DNA from: Variovorax sp. J2L1-78
GTDB lineage: Bacteria > Pseudomonadota > Gammaproteobacteria > Burkholderiales > Burkholderiaceae_C
Reading direction: 5' to 3'
Assembly (NCBI RefSeq): GCF_030317205.1
Contig: NZ_JASZYB010000001.1
Span: 248,001-312,000, forward strand
Length of the DNA stretch: 64,000 bases
The position numbers were made by a program, and so were the translations under genes. This document shows positions 35,561 to 43,312 of the stretch, in pieces. Position 1 is the first letter of the stretch. Each line of letters begins with the position of its first letter. A model generated the notes under the pieces. It was not told the origin of the DNA. It worked only from the letters and a program-made list of their open reading frames with translations, and did no database searches.

Positions 35561-36171
35561 AGACCTTCGACCTCAAGCAAGCCGCTGCATTCCTGCGTTG
35601 CCATCCTCAGGAGCTTCGCGCGCGTGCCAAGGCTGGAAAGATCCCCGGCGCGAAGATCGACCGTGCCTGGGTCTTCCTTGAAGAGGACCTGGCCGAGCAC
35701 ATTCGCTCACGGTATGCTGTTCCCCGGCAAGCGTTGCAAGTGACACTGAGAAAGGAATCGGAATGTCACTACGCAAACGCGGCGGTGTCTGGTGGGTCGA
35801 CCTCATCGCTCCCAATGGGGAGCGAGTACGCCGAACTACTGGGACTGCCAACAAAGCCCTCGCGCAAGAACCATGATCGGTTCAAGTCCGACTTGTGGCG
35901 GATCGTCAAGCTTGGCGAGAGGCCGCGAAGGACCAGGAACGACGCAGCGGTCAGGTGGCTGAAGGAGCAGTCGCACAAGGCGACGGCCAAGGAGGACCGG
36001 GTACCCCGACCAGGCGAAGGCGAGAAAGGCGATACCGGTGCCGCTCAAGGGCGAGCCGGCGATATGCCTTCTCGACGTCCTCGCGCGTGGGAAGCAGCAG
36101 GTCCTGCAGCTCGAGCACCACCTGCCAGTCGCGCCGTATGCCTGCCACGATGGGTGCCCGCAGGGCTGTGA
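35557..36171 (+). CDS. Excisionase-like helix-turn-helix protein running into integrase sequence
   Basis: The first about 60 residues (VKTFDLKQAAAFLRCHPQEL ... AWVFLEEDLAEHIRSRYA) form a MerR/Xis-type DNA-binding domain as found beside phage integrases. The frame then has no stop. From about codon 108 it reads integrase residues (NHDRFKSDLWRIVKLGERPR), because an indel in the integrase brought its 3' part into this frame. The Pro/Arg-rich tail after codon 150 is antisense to the J-domain gene. Only the HTH part is likely original. Confidence 0.5.
   Translation: MKTFDLKQAAAFLRCHPQELRARAKAGKIPGAKIDRAWVFLEEDLAEHIRSRYAVPRQALQVTLRKESECHYANAAVSGGSTSSLPMGSEYAELLGLPTKPSRKNHDRFKSDLWRIVKLGERPRRTRNDAAVRWLKEQSHKATAKEDRVPRPGEGEKGDTGAAQGRAGDMPSRRPRAWEAAGPAARAPPASRAVCLPRWVPAGL
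35763..36045 (+). pseudogene. Phage tyrosine integrase, frameshifted and deleted
   Basis: ATG start with a typical N-terminal domain (MSLRKRGGVWWVDLIAPNGE) that stops after 37 codons at 35876; the next frame continues HDRFKSDLWRIVKLG and AVRWLKEQSHKATAKEDR. After that the sequence jumps to PDQAKARKAIPVPLKGE, a stretch from the catalytic domain, and then ends against the J-domain gene. The Arg/His/Tyr catalytic residues are missing, so it cannot integrate or excise DNA. Confidence 0.75.
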
Positions 36172-36616
36172 AGCCCGTGAAGGCACGCTCCAGAGCGATG
36201 GCGCCGCCGTGGCGCTCAATCGCCCGCATGGCCTCGATCGTTGCCGCGAGAGCGGCGATGTTCTGCTCGACCTTGGTGTACTGGTCGATGGTCATGGTAC
36301 GTGGCTGGCCGTTGTACGGGTCTTCCCAATACACCGCAGCGCCAGGATCCTTCGGCGCGGCCTGGTCGGACCGCGGCAGGCCGTCCAGCCGCAGCTTCAG
36401 GTTCGTGCTCAGGATGATCGAGTCGCGCTGTACGCGCATGCGCTCCAGCTCGTCGAGCAGCCGGCGGCTGGCCTCGGCGACGCTGATGTCCTGCAGCGAA
36501 GCGTAGGAGCGGCCGGCGGTCTGCCGGCGCACGCCGAAGCGGCCGAACTCGCGCATGTCGTCTTCGGTGCGGCGCCAGCCCGGCGGCCAGGACAGGGGGA
36601 AGGCGGTGATCGTCAT
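35951..36616 (-). pseudogene. Phage J-domain protein truncated before its HPD motif
   Basis: The N-terminal part (MTITAFPLSWPPGWRRTEDD ... ASLQDISVAEASRRLLDELE) matches phage proteins that end in a DnaJ-like domain. Here the helix TREDVEKAYRRLALERH appears, but the HPDRGG that should follow is replaced by RYRLSRL, which is antisense integrase sequence. The protein therefore lacks the residues that stimulate Hsp70. The break is at about 36038. Confidence 0.7.
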
Positions 36617-36641
36617 ACTGTGGCTTTCACAAGGAGTCGGG

Positions 36642-36842
36642 ATGTCGATCCAACAGGAAGAGTTCTTTGCGGCCTACCAGGCGATGAAGGCGCAGCGCGC
36701 CGTCTACGACGGATTGATGGAGCAGATCCAGCGCGGAGAGCCTTACGACCAGCGGGCTGTCCAGGTGGCGATCGAAGAGATGGACGCCCTCCACAAGGTG
36801 TTCCTCGAGAAGAGCAAGCCTTTCGTGCACTGGAAGCCATAG
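36642..36842 (+). CDS. Small phage protein, 66 aa
   Basis: MSIQQEEFFAAYQAMKAQRA, an acidic helical protein with an AAGGAG ribosome binding site 6 bases upstream. It is divergent from the J-domain gene by 25 bases, so the early phage promoters probably lie between them. No family is recognised. Confidence 0.65.
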   Translation: MSIQQEEFFAAYQAMKAQRAVYDGLMEQIQRGEPYDQRAVQVAIEEMDALHKVFLEKSKPFVHWKP

Positions 36843-36852
36843 GCAGGGAGCG

Positions 36853-36999
36853 ATGGCCAAGCCGATCCGCACCGCCGAGCAGCTGAAGGCTCTGCTGCTG
36901 GAGCACATCGAGCGCATCCTCGAGCTGAGCGGCCAGGCTACGGACGTGCACACCGCCAGCGTGCGCTGGACAAACGCCCGCCCGGGCGAGCCAACCTAA
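36853..36999 (+). CDS. Very small phage protein, 48 aa
   Basis: MAKPIRTAEQLKALLLEHIE, then RILELSGQATDVHTASVRWT. The ATG lies 10 bases after the previous stop with a GGGAG site. Amphipathic helix pattern; no family is recognised. Confidence 0.55.
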   Translation: MAKPIRTAEQLKALLLEHIERILELSGQATDVHTASVRWTNARPGEPT

Positions 37000-37002
37000 C
37001 AT

Positions 37003-37095
37003 ATGCCCACTAACGCGCAGCGCGAGGATGATCGACTCCACGTGACACTCGTCATTTGGCAGAGGTGGATGAAGCTTTACTTTGGAACTGATTGA
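37003..37095 (+). CDS. Very small phage ORF, 30 aa, perhaps truncated
   Basis: MPTNAQREDDRLHVTLVIWQ then RWMKLYFGTD and stop. It sits 3 bases after the preceding stop and 3 bases before the first membrane-protein gene. The charged start and WQRW segment resemble the beginning of a longer phage protein cut short where the membrane-protein gene entered. Confidence 0.4.
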   Translation: MPTNAQREDDRLHVTLVIWQRWMKLYFGTD

Positions 37096-37098
37096 GCG

Positions 37099-37710
37099 AT
37101 GAACGGATTGCTTTTGATCGCCACCTGGACAGGTACAGCCCTCTGCATCGTGGCCATTGCCGGTTTGGGGCCAATGCTTGTTTGGATGGAGAGCCACGAG
37201 AGGCTCGCTGCTTGGGTGCAGGCGATCTTCTCGATCGTCGCGATCTTGGCTGCCGTCTGTATTGCGACGTGGCAAGCGACTCGCGGCGAACAGAATGAAC
37301 TCAAGCGACAACGAGTCGCTGCGTCGGTGCGGCTCGGCGTGTTGCGCGGTGTCCTCAAGGAAATAGAGTCTTGCTGCCACGCGTTTCGTTGGGCTGCACA
37401 CCCTAACTTCAACGTGGCTGCGCTTCTTGAGAGGACGCGGCGTCACCGAGATGTCATCGGGCGCCTTCCAGTTTTTGAGTTGCCAACTGCTGAAGCCGTG
37501 GATGTTCTGCTCCAAGCAGAGGGAGTCTTGGGCGAACTGATCGAATTTTGCGAGCGATACGACGCCTACGGCGAGGAGGCTTTTACTCGCGCGCCTCCTC
37601 TTAGAAGGGGATGGTTGGAGCGCACTCGAGACCTTCAACGGCGTTGCGAGGTCGAAATTGAACGGGTCGGACGTCACGCTGCAACTCTCTCCAATCCGAA
37701 GCCGCAGTAG
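37099..37710 (+). CDS. Membrane-anchored accessory protein 1 of 3 (W-QA-S-AI helix)
   Basis: 203 aa. Two N-terminal transmembrane helices: an opening one (LLLIATWTGTALCIVAIAGL) and a second (AAWVQAIFSIVAILAAVCIA TWQ), then a long cytosolic helical domain (RGEQNELKRQRVAASVRLGV). The second helix shares the pattern W-x-QA-x-x-S-x-x-AI-x-x-AV-x-(I/V)A with the proteins at 38047 and 39058, while their cytosolic parts differ. It is inserted among phage genes with 3 bases to the upstream ORF. No enzyme motif is visible. It could be a lysogenic accessory gene acting at the host membrane, which is inference. Confidence 0.75.
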   Translation: MNGLLLIATWTGTALCIVAIAGLGPMLVWMESHERLAAWVQAIFSIVAILAAVCIATWQATRGEQNELKRQRVAASVRLGVLRGVLKEIESCCHAFRWAAHPNFNVAALLERTRRHRDVIGRLPVFELPTAEAVDVLLQAEGVLGELIEFCERYDAYGEEAFTRAPPLRRGWLERTRDLQRRCEVEIERVGRHAATLSNPKPQ

Positions 37711-37728
37711 TTGGGCGCCAGCTCGGTC

Positions 37729-38043
37729 ATGACCTTCGCGACGCCGAACCATGCCGCAAGGGCCATGTCGATCGCCGGTGCCGCCATTGGGGCTGGCGAA
37801 CAGACGCCCCCCTTCCTCATCGCCGATGTGCGAGCCGTTATAGACCTGGCCGCGCTCCTCCGGGTCTGGCACTTCGCCCACGGCCAACAGACCGACGTGC
37901 ACCGCGGCGGCGTGGTCTGGATGGACCCGGGCGAGGGCGGCCCGAACTGGACGGTTCCGGTGCTCACCAGCCGTGCCATGCACCGCGCCGATATCGCGCG
38001 GATCATTCGCGACCTGCAGATGCAGTTCGACCTGGAGGAGTAG
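37729..38043 (+). CDS. Phage hypothetical protein, 104 aa
   Basis: MTFATPNHAARAMSIAGAAI, then a conserved-looking core WHFAHGQQTDVHRGGVVWMD and DIARIIRDLQMQFDLEE. The ATG is chosen over a TTG six codons earlier. It is soluble and lies between two membrane-protein genes, ending 3 bases before the second. The function is unknown. Confidence 0.6.
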   Translation: MTFATPNHAARAMSIAGAAIGAGEQTPPFLIADVRAVIDLAALLRVWHFAHGQQTDVHRGGVVWMDPGEGGPNWTVPVLTSRAMHRADIARIIRDLQMQFDLEE

Positions 38044-38046
38044 GTA

Positions 38047-38766
38047 ATGCGTAAAGAATTGGGCACGCCAGGCGCGGCCATCGGAATGGCGGCACTCGTG
38101 CTGCTTTTTGGCGGCCTCGTACTGGCCATTTATCCAGGCTGGGGGGTGATCGGTAAATGGCTCGATCGCGCTGACGCGCCAGCATGGGTTCAAGCCGTTG
38201 GCTCGATCTTGGCGATCCTTGTTGCCGTAGGTATTGCCATGTGGCAACGGCACAGTGACCGAGCTGAAAGCGATTCGATTAGAAAGGCGCGCGCCGACGT
38301 CGTGGCGTATGGAGTGCTGGAGATGATGCCGCCCCTTATCGCCTTCTTGCGTATGGTGACCAAAAACCTTGGCAGTTCGAGTGCCGTAGCACAGCTCAAA
38401 AGCAACGCGGCGGCCGATACGCTTCGCTCCCTCGTCATCCCCACCGAAAACCAACTGCTTGTTTTGGCTGAAGCGGCGCCAGAGGCAGCGACTTACCTCG
38501 CGTGGGGCTGCACTACAAAGATTCAACTCTCGACCCTGCTCGACACTGTCAAAGGCGAGCTCGCCGCTGGTCATGCGGTGACCGCTGAAAAAGTCTTCGT
38601 CGCTACAAGCGTAGCTACTCAAAGTGCAATTGCTTTCCGGGATGCAGCAAAGCTTCTCTGCTTTTACCTCGATGTCCCTAATGATCGATTCGACAAGAAG
38701 ATCCTTCGAGAAGACGAATTTGACAGGACACAATTCCCGCCTTTCAAGGCTGGAAAGAAAAAGTGA
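38047..38766 (+). CDS. Membrane-anchored accessory protein 2 of 3
   Basis: 239 aa. First helix IGMAALVLLFGGLVLAIYPG; second helix APAWVQAVGSILAILVAVGI AMWQ carries the shared W-x-QA pattern. The cytosolic part is helical (KARADVVAYGVLEMMPPLIA ... CFYLDVPNDRFDKKILREDE) and ends in GKKK. Start and preceding phage stop are 3 bases apart. The codon use is lower in GC than in neighbouring host genes. The function is unknown. Confidence 0.75.
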   Translation: MRKELGTPGAAIGMAALVLLFGGLVLAIYPGWGVIGKWLDRADAPAWVQAVGSILAILVAVGIAMWQRHSDRAESDSIRKARADVVAYGVLEMMPPLIAFLRMVTKNLGSSSAVAQLKSNAAADTLRSLVIPTENQLLVLAEAAPEAATYLAWGCTTKIQLSTLLDTVKGELAAGHAVTAEKVFVATSVATQSAIAFRDAAKLLCFYLDVPNDRFDKKILREDEFDRTQFPPFKAGKKK

Positions 38767-38795
38767 GACCGGCATGGCGAGTGGGCGTGCCGGGG

Positions 38796-39005
38796 TCATA
38801 GGTCGTTCCACCTTACGCACCCCGCGCTTGAGCAGCGGCCCGAGGTCTTGCCGGTGACCGATACAAGATACGGAAGGGTGCCGCCGCACTTTGTGCAGCG
38901 CACCGTGGCTTGCGGGCTGTAGCTCGGGGGCTGGCAGTGCTGGCTGCGCAGGTGAGATACCGCCTGGGCGATCAAGCTGGCAAGTGAGTTGAAGCGGGGG
39001 CTCAT
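38796..39005 (-). CDS. Zinc-ribbon phage protein, 69 aa
   Basis: MSPRFNSLASLIAQAVSHLR, then a zinc-binding CTKCGG ... CSSAGC pattern (four cysteines). It is the only minus-strand gene between the membrane-protein genes and lies in the upstream region of the third one. Such small ribbons are common in phages; a nucleic-acid role is possible. Confidence 0.55.
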   Translation of the reverse strand: MSPRFNSLASLIAQAVSHLRSQHCQPPSYSPQATVRCTKCGGTLPYLVSVTGKTSGRCSSAGCVRWNDL

Positions 39006-39057
39006 CGGGCGGCCCCTCTCCACGCTACGATGCCGCCGACTCCATCTTTTCCAAGCT

Positions 39058-39606
39058 ATGAATACCACCGTGCAGCTCCCGCCCACCCCTGAGTATTGTC
39101 TCTTTTGGTTCTGGACGGACTGGTGGCCGCTGTGCATGACGAAGGCCGAGTGGTCGAGTTGGGCGCAAGCGCTTTTCTCGGTGCTTGCGATTGCGGCTGC
39201 AGTCGGTGTGGCGTACGTACAGCATCGGCAAGGATTGCGGCAGCAACGCGAACTCGAAAAAGCCGCCCGAGCGCGCGTACTTGCGGCGCATATTGCAACC
39301 GCTGAGGCAATGATGGAGGAATTGCAAAATGCGACTAGCTGTCTGGATGCTGAGGATCAAACTAAGCGCGAGATTGCGGTGGCCATTTGCGATCACGTCA
39401 AGAGTGAGTTGACGTTCTTTAACTCTCTCAAGGTGGAAGGTTTCCCATCTGGCGAGGCGGTAAAGGCGGTGCGAGAGATCGCGCTGCTGGTTGATGCGTG
39501 GGCCAGCTGGCTGCCTACAGCAGTTTTTGACTACGAAGAGCCTGGGCTCGACTACAGCGCAAGTTTGGACGCGCAAATTTCCACCCTGCGCAGGAGCGTG
39601 GGCTAG
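39058..39606 (+). CDS. Membrane-anchored accessory protein 3 of 3
   Basis: 182 aa. Starts MNTTVQLPPTPEYCLFWFWT, then the shared helix WSSWAQALFSVLAIAAAVGV AYVQ, followed by a coiled cytosolic part (HRQGLRQQRELEKAARARVL) and an acidic helical domain. The W-x-QA-x-x-S-x-x-AI-x-x-AVGVA match to the other two is clear by eye, although the first hydrophobic segment is short and Trp-rich. It is flanked by phage genes. The function is unknown. Confidence 0.75.
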   Translation: MNTTVQLPPTPEYCLFWFWTDWWPLCMTKAEWSSWAQALFSVLAIAAAVGVAYVQHRQGLRQQRELEKAARARVLAAHIATAEAMMEELQNATSCLDAEDQTKREIAVAICDHVKSELTFFNSLKVEGFPSGEAVKAVREIALLVDAWASWLPTAVFDYEEPGLDYSASLDAQISTLRRSVG

Positions 39607-39640
39607 CCAGTCTGAAGCGAAAGAGGGCTGGCTGCTGCGC

Positions 39641-39892
39641 ATGGACAGCGCGCACACGAAGGGCGCGGCGATCGTGTCCTGGTGGCTGCACCACACCTGC
39701 CCGGTCTGTCATGGCGGAAAGTGGGAACTGATCCCCGGCACGAACCGCCACTCGGCGCGGGCCTGTGGCGAGTGCAAGGGCTCGGGCGACACCGACATCC
39801 CGCACGGGTGGGAGGGCCGCCGGCTGCTGGGCGAGATGGAGAAGGCGCTGAACCAGGCGCGCGGCGGAATCAGCTCGGCCACGCGCAGCTGA
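39641..39892 (+). CDS. Phage zinc-finger protein (DnaJ-type CxxCxG repeats)
   Basis: 83 aa starting MDSAHTKGAAIVSWWL. Two Cys pairs, CPVCHGGKW and CGECKGSG, form the kind of zinc site seen in the DnaJ cysteine-rich region. The frame is open upstream for 50 codons over the third membrane gene, but this ATG fits. A role in phage DNA handling is possible; no closer family is known to me. Confidence 0.6.
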   Translation: MDSAHTKGAAIVSWWLHHTCPVCHGGKWELIPGTNRHSARACGECKGSGDTDIPHGWEGRRLLGEMEKALNQARGGISSATRS

Positions 39893-39929
39893 CGTGTTGG
39901 ATACTTCGGCATCACCACAAGGTACTGCC

Positions 39930-40328
39930 ATGCAAGTTGAAAACTTGAGCGGAACGCTTCTTGATTACTGGACGGCGCGCGCGATGGACTTGGACATCCA
40001 TCCGGCGTTTGCAGTCGTGGTCAGGCTTGGGCAGTTGGCGCCACCCTTGGCAGTGCGGGATAAGGGGTCCTTGGACGAATACTCAGTCTTCAGTCCGTCG
40101 TCCGCACCGGATGATTTTGCGAAGGTGGTGGTCGATGTTGAATTTACGGTAAGACACGAGGAGAGCCCGTTCCTCGGCGACTTCGTCATGGCAGCGGTCG
40201 AGCATGTGCCCGGTACGCCGCTTCCCAAGGGTGGCGGTTGGTACTGCAGTTCAGATTTTTTCGAGGCGGCACTGCGCGCCTTAGTCAGCTATCGACTTGG
40301 CCATGAGGTTTCGGACATCGTTACTTGA
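39930..40328 (+). CDS. DUF2591/NinX-like phage protein
   Basis: 132 aa. Starts MQVENLSGTLLDYWTARAMD, the hallmark of the DUF2591 (lambda NinX) family, and later has GGGWYCSSDFFEAALRALVS. Family members lie in the recombination/nin region of lambdoid phages; the molecular role is not established. A stem-loop follows at 40482. Confidence 0.75.
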   Translation: MQVENLSGTLLDYWTARAMDLDIHPAFAVVVRLGQLAPPLAVRDKGSLDEYSVFSPSSAPDDFAKVVVDVEFTVRHEESPFLGDFVMAAVEHVPGTPLPKGGGWYCSSDFFEAALRALVSYRLGHEVSDIVT

Positions 40329-40481
40329 CGGTTTCGAAACTCTACATACAATCGCCGCCCCATCGGGACCGGACCAGTTTGCTGAAGCTGTCGCCACCCG
40401 TACAACGGCACCAGCCTACATCGACCGTCACGCTTGCAACACAGCGCGCTCGCCCTTCGATGGACAGGTGCCTTCAGATTC

Positions 40482-40503
40482 AAGCCACCCGCCGAGGTGG
40501 CTT
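40482..40503. terminator. Stem-loop between converging phage genes
   Basis: An 8-bp stem (AAGCCACC / GGTGGCTT) with a 6-base loop is followed by CTTC rather than a clean T run. It may serve both the DUF2591 gene and the converging 71-aa gene. Confidence 0.5.
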
Positions 40504-40511
40504 CTTCGTGC

Positions 40512-40727
40512 CTACTTCCACTTGCCTGCGACGACGTCGCGGATCTCCTGAGCGAATCCTTGTAGGAGCTCGTCGGACACGGCGACCGGAGGGGCGTCAT
40601 CAAGGCTGGCAGCAATCGAGAGCAATTCGTCCTTGGCTGCAGGCAGGTGCTTCAGTATCGAAGCCACTGCAGCGGTCAGGGCGAACAGTCGCAGGTTGAC
40701 GGCGGTCGGCATCTGGTGATCGTTCAT
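40512..40727 (-). CDS. Phage hypothetical protein, 71 aa
   Basis: MNDHQMPTAVNLRLFALTAA then a helical Leu/Ala-rich protein ending EIRDVVAGKWK. It has a convincing start and composition but no family. It is on the minus strand, facing the DUF2591 gene. Confidence 0.55.
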   Translation of the reverse strand: MNDHQMPTAVNLRLFALTAAVASILKHLPAAKDELLSIAASLDDAPPVAVSDELLQGFAQEIRDVVAGKWK

Positions 40728-40774
40728 TCAATTCTCCCGTGGGCGACGGTGTGACGCCGGCAGGTCAATTATTC

Positions 40775-40851
40775 AGCGGTGTAGCGCAGCCTGGTAGCGC
40801 GCGGGGCTCATAACCCTGAGGTCGCCCGTTCGAATCGGGCCATCGCAACCA
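40775..40851 (+). tRNA. tRNA with CAU anticodon (Met, partly initiator-like)
   Basis: A 77-base cloverleaf with CCA encoded. The D arm is GCGC-AGCCTGGTA-GCGC, the anticodon loop CTCATAA, and the T arm GCCCG-TTCGAAT-CGGGC. The anticodon stem has three consecutive G-C pairs next to the loop, and positions 1 and 72 (A and A) do not pair; both are marks of initiator tRNA. Pair 11-24 is C-G, as in elongators, and the D arm looks like tRNA-Pro. The amino acid could therefore be fMet, Met, or Ile if C34 is modified. It lies inside the prophage. Confidence 0.85.
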
Positions 40852-41146
40852 CTTTCTGTGACAGCCGGTCGGGTGATGTCAAAGCGCTCATGGCGCCGCG
40901 TGAGGATTTCGCGCACAAGACCTAGCCCCGACCGCCGCCCGCATCGCCGGGCTTCCGAATCTTTCCCCTGAGCGCTTTCTTCGGCGTGCAGCATTCACAT
41001 TCGCTGCCGTCTGCCGTCTTGCTCAACCCGCAGCGCCTACCCGTCGGGTCAACGGTGCGCCCCGTGTCCGCCGTCGGCTGTACACCCATCTCCCAGGGAT
41101 GCCGGCGGCGTGTCCGGCCCCGCTATGCTCACCGGAGGAGGCGAGC

Positions 41147-41746
41147 ATGGGAAACGTAACCGAATTTCTTTGGACTGTCATAGCGAGCAGCGCGGGCACT
41201 ACTGCACTCCTTGCCGCCCTGGCGTTCCTGCTGAAGGGTCAGATCAGCCACTGGTTGAGTAAGGATCTGGAAGCGCAAAAAGCACAGTATCAGTTGGACC
41301 TCGAGGCTTATCGGGTATCGCTGATCGCAGCGACAGAGCGAAGCAAGGCAGGGCAGGAAGTAAAAAAAACTGGCGCGCTTCGCGTGCTTGAAATGAAATT
41401 CGAGGCGTACAGCACCCTTCACAAGGCAACGCTGGGTCTCTACGCAGACGTCATCACACAGGCGGTCGACATGGACGACAAGACTGCGGAGCGCTTCGAG
41501 GAGATCCACGCACGAAGTAGGGCGCTGCGCGATGCCATCTACTCGGTCAGTGTATTCATCGACACCTCTCAGCGAAGGCTTTTGACGAATTACAGCGGGT
41601 TGGTCACACAAGCCCTGCAATTCTGCGTTCCCGGCAGGCCCGCGCTTGAAGATGGTGGGGTGCTTGATAACGAACTCTTGGCCGCTGAAATTGAAGTCGA
41701 CGGAATGGTCCGTGGGTTAGTTGAGCAAATGCAGTCCCTCGACTGA
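41147..41746 (+). CDS. Membrane-anchored coiled-coil protein, hypothetical
   Basis: 199 aa with a GGAGGAG ribosome binding site. One N-terminal helix (FLWTVIASSAGTTALLAALA FLL), then a long charged coiled segment (LSKDLEAQKAQYQLDLEAYR) and a mainly alpha-helical cytosolic domain. The layout resembles the three accessory membrane proteins at 37-39.6 kb, but the W-x-QA helix is absent. It lies between the tRNA and the terminase genes, where phages often carry lysogenic-conversion genes. Confidence 0.7.
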   Translation: MGNVTEFLWTVIASSAGTTALLAALAFLLKGQISHWLSKDLEAQKAQYQLDLEAYRVSLIAATERSKAGQEVKKTGALRVLEMKFEAYSTLHKATLGLYADVITQAVDMDDKTAERFEEIHARSRALRDAIYSVSVFIDTSQRRLLTNYSGLVTQALQFCVPGRPALEDGGVLDNELLAAEIEVDGMVRGLVEQMQSLD

Positions 41747-41780
41747 TGCCGTCCCAGTGGTGTTACAGCCGACTCAATCA

Positions 41781-41803
41781 AGCCGCCAACTGGCGGCTTT
41801 TTT
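41781..41803 (+). terminator. Rho-independent terminator before terminase
   Basis: The stem GCCGCC / GGCGGC with loop AACT is followed by six T residues. It ends the coiled-coil gene and insulates it from the terminase genes. Confidence 0.85.
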
Positions 41804-41819
41804 CATTTCAGGTGACCAG

Positions 41820-42365
41820 ATGGGCCGTCCCTCCAAACTCTCCATTGCACAGTGGGAAGCGATTAAGACCCGCATACTCGCTGGTGAGAAGCCCGCAGAC
41901 CTCGCCCGCGAGTTCGGCGTGTCGAAAACAGCCATCAGCGTTCAGGTTTCGAAACGAATCGAAACGGTCCGCGAGGTGGCAAACAAGATGGTCGACACAG
42001 AGGTAGCGCTGCGTGCTCTGCCCATTGCCGATCAGCTGTCCGCTGTCTCGCTGGCCGATTCGCTGCGCAGCATTTCGGAACACCTAGCGCCGGCTGCGAA
42101 CTTCGGCGCAGCCACGGCGCGGCGCCTAGCTGGGATCGCGCATGTGCAGTCGGCCAAGGTCGACGACGTGAACCCCGAGAAGTCGCTGAAGACCCTGACC
42201 AGCATCTCGGCGCTGAGCAAGATGGCCAACGAGTCGAGCCAGATCGGTCTGAACCTGCTGGCGGCGAACAAGGACCTCACGAAGCTGGCCAACCAGGACG
42301 CGCCGGTGACACCTGTGCGCATCGTGGTGCAGGTCGAAGATGCAAGTCAGCCCGAGGCTGAATAG
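41820..42365 (+). CDS. Terminase small subunit-like protein
   Basis: 181 aa. The N-terminal helix-turn-helix (KLSIAQWEAIKTRILAGEKP ADLAREFGVSKTAISVQVSK) and a helical oligomerisation region resemble small terminases that recognise the phage packaging site. The ATG lies 16 bases after the terminator. Its 3' end overlaps the large-subunit gene by 26 bases. Confidence 0.8.
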   Translation: MGRPSKLSIAQWEAIKTRILAGEKPADLAREFGVSKTAISVQVSKRIETVREVANKMVDTEVALRALPIADQLSAVSLADSLRSISEHLAPAANFGAATARRLAGIAHVQSAKVDDVNPEKSLKTLTSISALSKMANESSQIGLNLLAANKDLTKLANQDAPVTPVRIVVQVEDASQPEAE

Positions 42366-43113
42366 GCCTCAGGCGCGCTTCCTCGCGCTGGAGCACAAGT
42401 ACCGGGCATTCGTGGCCGGCTTCGGCAACGGAAAGACCTGGGTCGGCAGCGCTGGTCTCTGCCAGCACGCATGGGAGTGGCCGAAGGTCAACAGCGGGTA
42501 CTTCGCGCCGACCTACGCGCAGATCCGGGACATCTTCTATCCGACCATCGACGAAGCCGCCTTCGACTGGGGCCTGACGACCGAGATCCACGAGAGCAAC
42601 AAGGAGGTCCACCTCTACTCGAACGGGGTGTACCGCAGCACGATCCTGTGCAGGTCCATGGAGAAGCCGGGTGACATCGTCGGCTTCAAGATCGGCAAGG
42701 CGCTGATCGACGAGCTGGACGTGATGAAGGCGCTGAAGGCCGAGATGGCCTGGCGCAAGATCATCGCCCGCATGCGCTACAGCGTCGACGGGCTGAAGAA
42801 CGGCGTCGACGTGACGACCACGCCCGAGGGCTTCAAGTTCGTCTACCAGCAATTCGTGAAGGCGGTGCGCGACAAGCCGGAGCTGGCCAGCCTGTACGGC
42901 CTGATCCACGCCAGCACGTACGAGAACGCCAAGAACCTCCCGGCCGACTACATCCCGTCGCTGCTGGCCAGCTACCTGTCGATTGTCGTGGGCCGCAGCA
43001 CCGCCTCGCGCTGGAAGCACAAACTGGCCAGGCTCTGCCGGCTGCGTTCGCCGAACGGCTGCTTCTTCTCGGGCGCGTCGATCTCGGCCAGGCGCACCTT
43101 TACTTGCTCGTAG
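42340..43113 (+). pseudogene. Terminase large subunit, truncated
   Basis: The N-terminal ATPase half of the packaging motor: Walker A AGFGNGKTWVGS, Walker B KALIDELDVM and the coupling motif TTTPEGF. Native sequence runs to DYIPSLLASY at about 42975, about 212 aa. Then the frame crosses antisense thermonuclease sequence and ends at 43113. The nuclease domain is lost; intact relatives are 450-550 aa. Confidence 0.82.
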
Positions 43114-43247
43114 GCGCCGGCCTGCCCGCAGCGCGCGGTGAGGGTGTCACCGTCAACGATGCCGACGACGAGACAGATGCGCGGCGCGGCGCTGGCGCCG
43201 AGGGGGAGGAGCAGGAGGGCCAGCGTGGTGCGGCAAATCAACGACAT
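42975..43247 (-). pseudogene. Thermonuclease (SNase) family protein, truncated
   Basis: Signal peptide (MSLICRTTLALLLLPLGASA) and the first half of a staphylococcal-nuclease fold: VVGIVDGDTLTARC, VKVRLAEIDAPEKKQPFGER and VLRPTTIDR. The fold breaks there and joins the truncated terminase, so the second half with the remaining active-site residues is missing. Intact members are secreted nucleases of about 150-200 aa. Confidence 0.8.
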
Positions 43248-43312
43248 GCAGGATTGTGTGCGCTGCTTCGACGAGGCCTGCGCGAACGATGTCACGCTGC
43301 CGTAGAACACTG

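Noticed and set aside
36613..38889. A 758-codon minus-strand frame across the prophage accessory genes
   Set aside because: It spans several unrelated genes and shows no motif, and its start and composition are poor.
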